Part shown: piece by piece, positions 18,200 to 25,290 of the stretch | Layout: every line of letters starts with the position of its first letter | Position numbering within the stretch: the stretch's first letter is position 1 | Assembly: GCA_038230335.1 (NCBI GenBank) | Contig: JBBRNL010000004.1 | Location: 124,001-188,000 of the forward strand | Reading direction: 5' to 3' | Length of the DNA stretch: 64,000 nucleotides | DNA from: JBBRDU01 sp038230335 | Lineage (GTDB): Bacteria; Verrucomicrobiota; Verrucomicrobiia; Chthoniobacterales; UBA10450 | Translations under genes and position numbers: made by a program | Notes under the pieces: generated by a model | The model's input: only the letters and a program-made list of their open reading frames with translations | Told to the model about the DNA's origin: nothing | The model's database searches: none

Positions 18200-18850
18200 A
18201 TGAACAAACCCTTCGTCGCTTTCGTCGTCACGCTCGCCCTGGTCTCTGCCGCCACCGCCAACGCAACCGAACAACAAACGGTTGATCATTGCGCCCGCAT
18301 CATCAGAGATTTTCGCCGGATGCCCGAGACGAGTATCCCACGCAGTGTCTTGCGCGAAGCCAGGGGCCTGGCCATTATTACAGTCATCAAGGCCGGCTTC
18401 GTCTTCAGCGGCAAGGCCGGGCATGGTGTGGTCGTGGCGCGAACGCCCGCGGGATGGTCGGGTCCGTCCTTCGTCGCACAAGCTGGCGCGGGATGGGGAT
18501 TGCAGATCGGGGCCGAAGCGACGGACTTTGTCTTCGTCTTGAATACGGACGCCGCCGTGCGCGCTTTTTCGAAAGGCGGAAACATCACACTGGGCGCGGA
18601 TGCCAGCGTGGCCGCCGGTCCGGTCGGACGCGACGCACACGTCGCCATCACGCCAATGGCTGCCATTTACACTTATAGCCGGACCAAGGGTCTGTTTGCG
18701 GGCGCCGCTGTTGAAGGCGCGGTGTTCGGGACCCAGAAAGACGAGAATGCGCGCTATTACGGACGCCGCTCCGCCGCCCGCGAGATCTTACAAGGTCGAG
18801 TGCAACCGCCGCGCATGGCGGCCACCCTGCAGGCTGCGCTAGGGCACTGA
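18200..18850 (+). CDS. Exported SYLF-domain (YSC84-like) lipid-binding protein
   Basis: The 216-residue protein starts with a signal peptide (MNKPFVAFVVTLALVSAATANA) and consists almost wholly of a SYLF domain. Recognisable parts are the opening RIIRDFRRMPETSIPRSVLREARGLAII, GFVFSGKAGHGVVVAR, GWSGPSF, the glycine-rich GAGWGLQIGAEATDFVFVL and AYTYSR-like IYTYSRTKGLFAGAAVEG. SYLF domains bind lipids; bacterial exported forms have no agreed role. It is preceded by yihY and followed by another exported gene on the same strand, both loosely spaced. Confidence 0.88.
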   Translation: MNKPFVAFVVTLALVSAATANATEQQTVDHCARIIRDFRRMPETSIPRSVLREARGLAIITVIKAGFVFSGKAGHGVVVARTPAGWSGPSFVAQAGAGWGLQIGAEATDFVFVLNTDAAVRAFSKGGNITLGADASVAAGPVGRDAHVAITPMAAIYTYSRTKGLFAGAAVEGAVFGTQKDENARYYGRRSAAREILQGRVQPPRMAATLQAALGH

Positions 18851-18912
18851 CGCTGGTCCGCTGGTGGAGTATTTTCTTTACAAACGAGGCGTCGTTTCGC
18901 CAGCCTTCATGA

Positions 18913-19422
18913 GTGAGGCGCCTGCTTGTCATTAGTTTGCTTGTCTTATCCTTCTCTCTCGTTCGCGCGCAGGAACAGGAAGGGAAGCTGGTCAATCGAC
19001 TCCTCCGTCCCGACACCTCCCTCTCCAGCAGCGAACAGAACAAGAAGTTTACGGCCGACCGTGCGGCCGACGCTAAACGCGCACGCGTCGGGACCTTCTA
19101 TCTGCAACGCAAGCCAACCAGTAAGACTTTTTCAAACACGCGCGATTTCCAAGCCACCCACTTCCAGGCTCGCAGCTTCGATAGTTCCGGCAGTGGCAAT
19201 TCATTGCTCGCGGCGCGATCGACCGTGTCGCAACGCTCCTATTCGACTCCGGCCGCCCGCGCTTCCGTCGATTTACGGGACGGCCACAAACAGTCCGAGA
19301 CGACCGATTTCGCCGGGAACCGGCCTTTCCTCGAAAAAGGAAAAAGCCAGAAATCGCTCGATCGCAAGAATCCTCCGATGACAATCGAGCAGGTGCGCGA
19401 GTTACTGAACAAGAACAAATAG
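18913..19422 (+). CDS. Small exported protein of unknown function
   Basis: GTG at 18913 gives a 169-residue protein with a signal peptide (RRLLVISLLVLSFSLVRAQ) and a long, Ser/Arg/Lys-rich, probably disordered body. It ends in a short helix MTIEQVRELLNKNK. The spacing of polar residues gives no catalytic motif and I do not recognise the family. Downstream tyrS starts 36 bp later on the same strand, so the two may be co-transcribed. The GTG start is favoured because it directly precedes the signal peptide. Confidence 0.55.
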   Translation: MRRLLVISLLVLSFSLVRAQEQEGKLVNRLLRPDTSLSSSEQNKKFTADRAADAKRARVGTFYLQRKPTSKTFSNTRDFQATHFQARSFDSSGSGNSLLAARSTVSQRSYSTPAARASVDLRDGHKQSETTDFAGNRPFLEKGKSQKSLDRKNPPMTIEQVRELLNKNK

Positions 19423-19458
19423 CGCACATCGCGCCGGTGCCGTATTCCGTTCAGGACC

Positions 19459-20625
19459 ATGCAACCGGACGAAGCTCTCGCATCCCTCCGGGACGGAGCA
19501 GCGCAAATAATCAGCGAGCACGAACTGCGGGAAAAGCTGCGACTGGGCCGGCCTTTGCGCGTTAAACTCGGAGTCGACCCGACCAGCTCGGACATTCACC
19601 TTGGTCACTCCATCGTCTTGCGCAAATTGCGCGAGTTTCAAGATCTCGGTCATCAGGCCGTTCTCATCATCGGCGATTTCACCGGCATGATCGGCGATCC
19701 AAGCGGTCGCTCCGTGGCCCGGCCCCATCTCTCCAACGAGGAAATACAAGCCAACGCAAAAACATATCGCGAGCAGGCCTTCAAAGTTCTCGATGCCAGC
19801 CGCACCGAAATTGTTTTCAACGGGGATTGGTTCCGCCAGATGCGGTATGAGGATGTCATCCGCCTGAACAGCCGCGTCACCTTGCAACAGATGCTGCAGC
19901 GCGAAGATTTTAGCGACCGGCTCGCCCAACAGCATCCCATCCATGCCCATGAGATCCAATATCCCATCATGCAGGGCTGGGACTCTGTCATGGTGAAAGC
20001 CGATGTGGAGTTGGGAGGAACCGACCAACTCTTCAACATCCTGGTCGGTCGCGACTTTCAGCGCGAAGAAGGCATGGCGCAGCAGGTTGTTTTCCTTCTG
20101 CCCATCCTCGAAGGATTAGACGGCTCAAAGAAAATGAGCAAAAGCCTGGGCAATTTCATCGGGGTGAACGAATCGCCTGCCAAAATGTTCGGCAAACTGA
20201 TGAGCATTTCGGATGAGCTCATGGCGCGTTATTACCCCATGCTCCTCCGGCGCACCTTGTCGCCCGATGTGCATCCCATGCAGGCCAAGAAGGATCTGGC
20301 CTTCGAAATTGTTCAGTCCTATCACAGCTCAACCCAGGCCGCGACGGCTCGGGATGAATGGAATGTCCGCTTTAGCGAAAAGCGTTTGGGCGACACCGAG
20401 CTGCCGAGGTTCGGAAAGCGTCAGGGCGAAACCCTCAACATCGTCGTAGCCGCCTATCTGGAAGTCTTCCACCTCGAGAAATCTCGCGCCGAAGCCGGCC
20501 GGCTCATCAAGCAAGGGAGCGTCCAACTGGATGGCGCTAAGATCGTGGATCCCAAGACAACTCTCGATTTGCAGGACGGGCAAATCCTTCGCCTCGATAA
20601 GACGCACGCTGTGCGGGTGCAGTAG
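19459..20625 (+). CDS. tyrS: Tyrosyl-tRNA synthetase
   Basis: The 388-residue class Ic synthetase charges tRNA-Tyr. It shows the HIGH-type motif DIHLGHSIVL (residues 47-50 HLGH), the tyrosine/ATP pocket region VELGGTDQLFN and KMSKS (residues 225-229). A C-terminal S4 RNA-binding domain follows (EAGRLIKQGSVQLDGAKIVDP). The length is nearer to the TyrZ-like subgroup (about 390-400 residues) than to the 420-residue TyrS of enterobacteria. The gene ends just before a hairpin that serves as terminator for the convergent gene. Confidence 0.95.
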   Translation: MQPDEALASLRDGAAQIISEHELREKLRLGRPLRVKLGVDPTSSDIHLGHSIVLRKLREFQDLGHQAVLIIGDFTGMIGDPSGRSVARPHLSNEEIQANAKTYREQAFKVLDASRTEIVFNGDWFRQMRYEDVIRLNSRVTLQQMLQREDFSDRLAQQHPIHAHEIQYPIMQGWDSVMVKADVELGGTDQLFNILVGRDFQREEGMAQQVVFLLPILEGLDGSKKMSKSLGNFIGVNESPAKMFGKLMSISDELMARYYPMLLRRTLSPDVHPMQAKKDLAFEIVQSYHSSTQAATARDEWNVRFSEKRLGDTELPRFGKRQGETLNIVVAAYLEVFHLEKSRAEAGRLIKQGSVQLDGAKIVDPKTTLDLQDGQILRLDKTHAVRVQ

Positions 20626-20636
20626 CCGTACACAAA

Positions 20637-20666
20637 AAGCACGCAGCCGTGTCCGGCCGCGTGCTT
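20637..20666 (-). terminator. Hairpin terminator between convergent tyrS and the 20685 gene
   Basis: AAGCACGC (20637-20644) pairs with GCGTGCTT (20659-20666), with an inner GCCG/CGGC helix. Read on the minus strand it is followed by TTTTTG, so it fits termination of the leftward gene. It may also end tyrS, though the plus strand lacks a T-run. Confidence 0.75.
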
Positions 20667-20684
20667 AGAGAAACCAGTCTTCCG

Positions 20685-21140
20685 TTAGGCGACAGCCGCC
20701 TCGAACATCGCCAAATTCGATGGCGCCTGCTCCACATAGGGCGTCGCGATTCCTTCGAAGTGCGAACGGATGCTGCGAAGCTCCGAAGTCACAAAGGCAT
20801 CTACGAAATGCAGACGACGATCGAGCCAGGCAAAAAGTTTGTTCTTAATTTCGTAATGCACAGCCAGGGTCACCTCGGTGCATTGTGGACGAATTTCGGA
20901 GAACTCGACCAGACCCATCAGGTCGATGTTCCCGCCGACTGATTCGAAGGCAAATTCTTCAGGCGATTCACTGTCCACCGCGAGCAGCACCGTCTGCGCT
21001 TGGAACCCGAGAGGGCCTCGAAACGAAAAATCAACGGTCTTCGACGACGTTACGGTCGCTTTCGTGACCATCAGAAACTGCCGGCGATAGGATTGAATGC
21101 TAGCCAGGCGAGCTTTGCATTCTTCCAGGGACTGACTCAT
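20685..21140 (-). CDS. Small soluble protein, possibly SRPBCC-like
   Basis: The protein of about 151 residues begins MSQSLEECKARLASIQSYRRQ. It continues with alternating beta strands (TVTSSKTVDFSFRGPLGFQAQTVLLA, EVTLAVHYEIKNKLF) and a C-terminal helix. The order, a helix then antiparallel strands that expand to a long helix, resembles the START/SRPBCC fold, but I cannot prove it. The in-frame start at 21164 would add eight residues. A perfect 7+7 palindrome lies about 110 bp upstream, beyond the end of bioD, and a terminator follows the gene, so it is probably a monocistronic, regulated unit. Confidence 0.6.
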   Translation of the reverse strand: MSQSLEECKARLASIQSYRRQFLMVTKATVTSSKTVDFSFRGPLGFQAQTVLLAVDSESPEEFAFESVGGNIDLMGLVEFSEIRPQCTEVTLAVHYEIKNKLFAWLDRRLHFVDAFVTSELRSIRSHFEGIATPYVEQAPSNLAMFEAAVA

Positions 21141-21250
21141 GTGAAGTGTTTTTTGTAGGAGCATGGTAGATAGGGTTGTTTCCGTTTACTTTAGCAGCGG
21201 AGGTGCCACCCCATTTTCTCCTAGGTAGAGCCGTTTTGATGGTCGTTTTT

Positions 21251-21269
21251 GTGTAAACATAATTTACAC
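21251..21269. promoter_or_regulatory. 19-bp perfect palindrome, possible operator
   Basis: GTGTAAA (21251-21257) and TTTACAC (21263-21269) are exact inverted repeats around CATAA. The element lies between the bioD stop and the leftward gene at 20685-21140, and would sit upstream of that gene. The form resembles a dimeric helix-turn-helix operator. It is not a hairpin terminator because the stem is AT-rich and no T-run follows. Confidence 0.5.
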
Positions 21270-21275
21270 TTGTGT

Positions 21276-21941
21276 TCATTCAATGGACAATAAATAACGC
21301 TGGGCGGCATCCAAAACCGCGCTCCATTCGGGGGTCAGAAAACCCTCTTTTTCGTTCAACCCTGTAAGCACGGGTACCTGGCAAAGCTGGCGCAGGACGT
21401 CTCGATTTGTCGCCATCGCGATATCGCTAAGACCCTCCGGATCCGTTAACACGACTCCCAGACACGTCAGGCCGCGCAGGCGGATGCTTTCCAGCGTCAG
21501 GAGGGTGTGATTAAGACAGCCCAGCTTGTTTTGAGCGACCAGCAGGACTGGTAAACGAAGCGCCGCAGCCAGGTCGCTTACGTAATAATTGTCCGCAATC
21601 GGGACCAACCACCCACCCACGCCTTCCACAAAAACTCTCTCCACCCGCCCCTTTAGCGCGTTGAAAGCGTTCAGCACGATCTCAACCTTGAATTCAAAGC
21701 TCTCGATCTGGGCAGCCGTCAAAGGAGCCGCCGGTGTCTTCAACCATATTGGATTGATCTCGTCGATGGTGAGACCATCGGCGCCGGCGGCGAGCAAAAG
21801 TTCGGCGTCTTGGCGGTCGCCACAGCAGATCGGTTTCATCCCCGCACAGCGCTCACCCCGTCGAGAGGACAGTCTTAACAGTTGCGTCACCGTGTGAGTT
21901 TTCCCCACACCGGTGTCCGTTCCGGTAACGAAAAGGCTCAC
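21276..21941 (-). CDS. bioD: Dethiobiotin synthetase
   Basis: The 221-residue ATP-dependent enzyme closes the ureido ring of dethiobiotin from DAPA and CO2. It has the P-loop GTDTGVGKT (residues 7-15), the switch-like VEGVGGWLVPI, and AQNKLGCLNHTLLTLESI with the conserved N-x-L-G-x-x-N-H motif of the family. No other bio gene is beside it. It lies 16 bp downstream of purQ on the same strand, and probably belongs to the purS operon. Confidence 0.92.
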   Translation of the reverse strand: MSLFVTGTDTGVGKTHTVTQLLRLSSRRGERCAGMKPICCGDRQDAELLLAAGADGLTIDEINPIWLKTPAAPLTAAQIESFEFKVEIVLNAFNALKGRVERVFVEGVGGWLVPIADNYYVSDLAAALRLPVLLVAQNKLGCLNHTLLTLESIRLRGLTCLGVVLTDPEGLSDIAMATNRDVLRQLCQVPVLTGLNEKEGFLTPEWSAVLDAAQRYLLSIE

Positions 21942-21957
21942 CTTAAACGAAGCTGCC

Positions 21958-22668
21958 TCAGGCCGCGCGGACCCGTTCCTCTTCCACCGCGTGAATCATG
22001 GAACGAAAAATTTTCAACCCATCCGCGCTTCCTAAGCGCGAGTCGGACGCGCGGTCGGGGTGCGGCATCAGTCCAAAAACGTTGCGCTCCCGGTTGCAAA
22101 TTCCGGCGATGTTGTCAATGGACCCATTGGGATTCGCCTCCGGCACCACTCGGCCGTCGGCATCGGCGTAGCGCAAAATGACCTGTCGATGCCTGTTCAG
22201 TCCGGCCAGCGTCTCGGCATCCGTAAAAAAGCAGCCTTCCCCGTGCGCGACGGGGAGCCGCAACAGTTCCTCCTCCCTACAGCGATTTGTGAAAGGTGAA
22301 TCGGTCACCTCAACTCGAGTGGTCGCCATGTCACAAACAAAGCGGAGAGATCGATTCCGCACCAAAGCGCCCGGCAGCAATCCCGCTTCGCACAGGATCT
22401 GAAAGCCATTGCACGTGCCTAGAATCAATTGGCCCGACCGCGCCGCCGCCGTGACCGCCCGCATGACCGGCGAAAAGCGCGCGATCGCTCCGCAGCGCAG
22501 GTAATCGCCATAAGCGAATCCGCCAGGCAAGACGATCGCGTCGAAGCCACTGAGCGTGGTCTCTTTGTGCCAGACGTATTCGGCTTCCAATCCATCGATG
22601 TCATTGATAGCCGCGAGACAATCCTGGTCGCAGTTCGATCCCGGGAATTGAATGACTGCGAATTTCAT
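21958..22668 (-). CDS. purQ: FGAM synthase subunit I (glutaminase)
   Basis: The 236-residue class I glutamine amidotransferase supplies ammonia for formylglycinamidine ribonucleotide synthesis (purine step 4). It has the FPGSNCDQD N-terminus and GGFAYGDYLRCGAIA. The nucleophile cysteine lies in LGTCNGFQIL and the catalytic His-Glu pair lies towards the end (VFGLMPHPDR). The ATG at 22668 overlaps the stop of the preceding small gene by one base (TGATG). The large PurL subunit is not in the window, while PurS is two genes upstream, so the three-subunit enzyme type applies. Confidence 0.94.
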   Translation of the reverse strand: MKFAVIQFPGSNCDQDCLAAINDIDGLEAEYVWHKETTLSGFDAIVLPGGFAYGDYLRCGAIARFSPVMRAVTAAARSGQLILGTCNGFQILCEAGLLPGALVRNRSLRFVCDMATTRVEVTDSPFTNRCREEELLRLPVAHGEGCFFTDAETLAGLNRHRQVILRYADADGRVVPEANPNGSIDNIAGICNRERNVFGLMPHPDRASDSRLGSADGLKIFRSMIHAVEEERVRAA

Positions 22669-22868
22669 CACTGCTTAGCGGAAAGGGAACGCTGAATGGC
22701 GCGTTGTTCCTCGTGGTAGTCGGTCACGACAAGACAAGCATGAATAACTCCCGGCACCCACCCGAGCAACGTCAGAACCAGGCTGAGCAGGAAACTCCCC
22801 ATTCTCCCTGTCATGAGGATTGCGACCGGTGGCAACACGATACAAAAAAAATAACGCAAAGCTTTCAT
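22668..22868 (-). CDS. Pmp3/YqaE-family small membrane protein
   Basis: The 66-residue protein has two hydrophobic helices (residues ~3-20 and ~24-48). The first contains FFCIVLPPVAILM and the second LSLVLTLLGWVPGVIHACLVV, the signature of the UPF0057/Pmp3 family, whose yeast member affects membrane potential. Its start overlaps the purS stop (ATGA) and its stop touches the purQ start (TGATG), so it is tightly embedded in a purine operon. Such a position for a membrane protein is unusual and I cannot explain it by function. Confidence 0.88.
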   Translation of the reverse strand: MKALRYFFCIVLPPVAILMTGRMGSFLLSLVLTLLGWVPGVIHACLVVTDYHEEQRAIQRSLSAKQ

Positions 22869-23140
22869 TCCTGATTTTTCTTCTCCCCTTGCTGACTTTT
22901 GGCTTCCAACTTTTGCAGTTCGTAATCTTCAATCACCGGGTTGGAAAGGAGATCGCGGCATAAGCCATGCAACCGCTCCTCCAACTCGGGGCTTTCACCG
23001 TCGACCTCGATCTCCATAAATTTCCCGATTCGAACACTGCGCACTTCCGGCATGTCGAGGTGCCGCATGGCGTCTCGAACGGCGGCACCCTGCGGGTCTA
23101 GCACCGCTTCCTTCGGTTTTACCACCACGGTTACTTTCAT
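22865..23140 (-). CDS. purS: FGAM synthase subunit PurS
   Basis: The 91-residue protein begins MKVTVVVKPKEAVLDPQG and has the small ferredoxin-like fold of PurS (RSVRIGKFMEIEV). PurS links PurL and PurQ in the three-component FGAM synthase and helps channel ammonia. ATG 23140 was chosen because an upstream start at 23179 adds 13 residues not seen in the family. The last ~15 residues are a charged, variable tail. It is the first gene of the run purS, Pmp3-like, purQ, bioD. No purine riboswitch is apparent upstream. Confidence 0.9.
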   Translation of the reverse strand: MKVTVVVKPKEAVLDPQGAAVRDAMRHLDMPEVRSVRIGKFMEIEVDGESPELEERLHGLCRDLLSNPVIEDYELQKLEAKSQQGEKKNQE

Positions 23141-23267
23141 CAGGTAATATTGATCGGCTTGGGCCGGCAACAAGCCCATTTGTAAAACTTGGCGGGCTCA
23201 AGAGTCGTTCCGAGCTCGGCCGCGACGACTTTACCTCGGGGCGCACATGCGCGATGGTCGCGCGGAA

Positions 23268-24221
23268 ATGAAACTGACCATGGCGCGGCCGCAGATGGGC
23301 TGGCGCGTGCCGGCGGCCTGGTTGACCCTGTGCGTCGTCTGGAGTTCCACATGGTTGGCCATCAAGTTTGGGCTGCGCGATTTACCGCCCGTTTCCTACG
23401 CGGCCATCCGCTTCGTCATCGCCATCCTCGCGCTGCTCGCAGTCTCGATTGGGCGCGTCCCCTTGCTCCCCCAGCGGCGGAGCGACTACGCGGTCCTCGC
23501 CTTTACCGGGGTTTTAATGTTCACGATCAATTACGGGCTGTTGTTTTGGGGAGAACTATATGTTTCTTCCGGTCTGGCCGCCGTGCTCCAGGCGACCATT
23601 CCCATTTCCGGAATGATCTTCGCTCATTGGATGTTGCCGGACGAACCGATTCAATCGCGCAAACTGATCGGATGCCTCCTCGCGCTAGCCGGCGTGGCCG
23701 TAATCTGCGCGCGTCTCCTCGATTTCAATGGAATCATGGCGTTCTGGGCCGGACTGGGGATCGTCCTTGGAGCAGCCGGTGCGGCTTTTTCCAATGTCCT
23801 GCTCAAGGCACGCGCCATCCGTCTCGCCCCCGCCATGCTGGCCGCGTGGCAAATGATCTTCGGCGTTGTACCCATGCTACTTATCGGTCTGGCCTTGGAC
23901 GGAAATCCGCTTCGCTTTCACTGGACGAGCATGTCGATCTTCTGCCTGCTCTACCTCGCCATTGTCGGATCAGCTCTCACCTTTCTTCTCCTTTACTGGC
24001 TGATGCCGCGCATGAGCATGACCAACCTCCAAACGATCGCGCTGATTACTCCTCCCGGGGCCGTCGCCTTGGGTTGGTTGTTCGGAGGCGAACGTTTTCC
24101 CCTGTGGTCATTGCTCGGAGCCCTCTTTGTCCTCCTCGGTGTATGGATGATCTTTTATAAGGCGAGGAGACAGGACGAAACACCAGAGCTCGAAGGAATC
24201 ACGCCAATTCCGCGATCGTAA
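23268..24221 (+). CDS. EamA/DMT-family transporter
   Basis: The ~317-residue protein has ten hydrophobic helices in two EamA repeats. The first holds VVWSSTWLAIKFGLRDLPPVSYAAIRF and ALLAVSIG; the second holds FWAGLGIVLGAAGAAFSNVLLKARA and GSALTFLLLYWLMPRMSM. The drug/metabolite transporter family exports small metabolites; the substrate is unknown. Starts at 23247, 23268 and 23280 are all possible. It is divergent from purS across about 125 bp and converges with ku. Confidence 0.85.
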   Translation: MKLTMARPQMGWRVPAAWLTLCVVWSSTWLAIKFGLRDLPPVSYAAIRFVIAILALLAVSIGRVPLLPQRRSDYAVLAFTGVLMFTINYGLLFWGELYVSSGLAAVLQATIPISGMIFAHWMLPDEPIQSRKLIGCLLALAGVAVICARLLDFNGIMAFWAGLGIVLGAAGAAFSNVLLKARAIRLAPAMLAAWQMIFGVVPMLLIGLALDGNPLRFHWTSMSIFCLLYLAIVGSALTFLLLYWLMPRMSMTNLQTIALITPPGAVALGWLFGGERFPLWSLLGALFVLLGVWMIFYKARRQDETPELEGITPIPRS

Positions 24222-24267
24222 TAAAGGACGAACACGTCGCGCGCCGACATGGCGTCCTCTCCTGTCG

Positions 24268-24285
24268 GGGAAGCCCCAGCTTCCC
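24268..24285. other. Small perfect hairpin between convergent genes
   Basis: GGGAAGC (24268-24274) and GCTTCCC (24279-24285) form a 7-bp stem with a CCCA loop in the space between the EamA gene and ku. No T-run follows on either strand. It may be a weak terminator or a member of a dispersed palindrome family. Confidence 0.35.
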
Positions 24286-24302
24286 ACCGCGGTCGACTCG
24301 CG

Positions 24303-25157
24303 CTACGCCACCGCGCGGCGCTTTTGCTTAACGAGTGAGGCACTCCCTCGCGCGCGCGTCCCATTCGAACTGCGCTTCACCTTCACCGACTGACTGCGAT
24401 TGAGGCTTTCCTGTAGAACCTTCACCAGGTCCACCACGTTGGTGCTCGGATGGGGCGCGGCTGGTTTGATATCGATACTCTTATTCTTAGCCTTTTGCTC
24501 GATCAACTCCATCACAGCCGTCTTGTATTCGTCGCGGTATTTTTCCGGCTCCCATGCCACCGTCATGCTGTCGACCAAAGCCTGCGCCATCTTTAATTCT
24601 TTCTCATTGAGCGCTGTGCTTGGCCCACGACTCAACTCTTCTGCGCTCAGAATCTCACTCGCGAAGTGCATTAACTCGAGAATCAGAAACAACCCATCCG
24701 GTTTTACGGCCGCCAAATGTTCCCGGTTACTGATCACAACCTTGGCCACGCCAATCTTATCCGTCCCGCTTAAAGCCTTGTGCAAAAGCGCGTAGGCTTT
24801 TTCACCACCCTTTTGCGGCTCGAGAAAATAGGGTTTGTAGAAAAACTTAGGATCGACCTGAGCCAGCTCCACGAAATCGGTGATGTCGATCGAATGGGTG
24901 GACTCGATCTTCACTTTAGCGAAGTCTTCTTCGTTTAGAATCACGTAGCGGCCGCGTTCGTATTCGAACCCTTTCACAATCTGGTCGCCGGAGACTTCCT
25001 TCATGTCCGCTTCCGCCACCTTCTTATACTTGATCGGGCTCAGATCAGTCCGGCGCAGCTGGCGGAAGCTGATCTTCTCTTCGCGGGTGGCAGGGTAAAC
25101 GGCGATCGGGATGAAAACCAACCCGAAGCTAATGCTGCCTTTCCAAATGGGACGCAT
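24303..25157 (-). CDS. ku: Ku protein for non-homologous end joining
   Basis: The 284-residue bacterial Ku binds DNA ends as a homodimer and recruits LigD. It has the typical start MRPIWKGSISFGLVFIPIAVY, the DNA-ring core (DLSPIKYKKVAEADMKEVSGDQIVKGFEYERGRYVIL) and the bridge region. A short basic tail (QSVKVKRSSNGTRARGS and KQKRR) of the DNA-binding type completes it. LigD is encoded directly upstream on the same strand about 130 bp away, so this is a standard two-gene NHEJ module. Confidence 0.94.
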   Translation of the reverse strand: MRPIWKGSISFGLVFIPIAVYPATREEKISFRQLRRTDLSPIKYKKVAEADMKEVSGDQIVKGFEYERGRYVILNEEDFAKVKIESTHSIDITDFVELAQVDPKFFYKPYFLEPQKGGEKAYALLHKALSGTDKIGVAKVVISNREHLAAVKPDGLFLILELMHFASEILSAEELSRGPSTALNEKELKMAQALVDSMTVAWEPEKYRDEYKTAVMELIEQKAKNKSIDIKPAAPHPSTNVVDLVKVLQESLNRSQSVKVKRSSNGTRARGSASLVKQKRRAVA

Positions 25158-25189
25158 ACTTAAAGAGGGAGTTCGGTTTCTCTCAATTG

Positions 25190-25218
25190 TGAATAAATGT
25201 CAATAACTTTTCTGGCAA
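25190..25218 (-). promoter_or_regulatory. Candidate sigma70-type promoter for ku
   Basis: On the minus strand TTGCCA (25218-25213) and TATTCA (25195-25190) are 17 bp apart, 33 bp upstream of the ku ATG. This would let ku be expressed apart from ligD. Confidence 0.4.
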
Positions 25219-25290
25219 GGGGGGGGCGACCCATGAACGAGCACGAAGCGTTCCCGCATTCCCGGGGCCCACGGCGGCGGGAGCAGCCGA

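Noticed and set aside
21251..21269. BirA-type operator for biotin genes
   Set aside because: The half-sites resemble TTTACA/TGTAAA but are only 5 bp apart instead of about 14-16, and the site is downstream of bioD, not upstream.
23141..23267. Purine riboswitch upstream of purS
   Set aside because: I could not find the conserved junction or loop sequences in this stretch.
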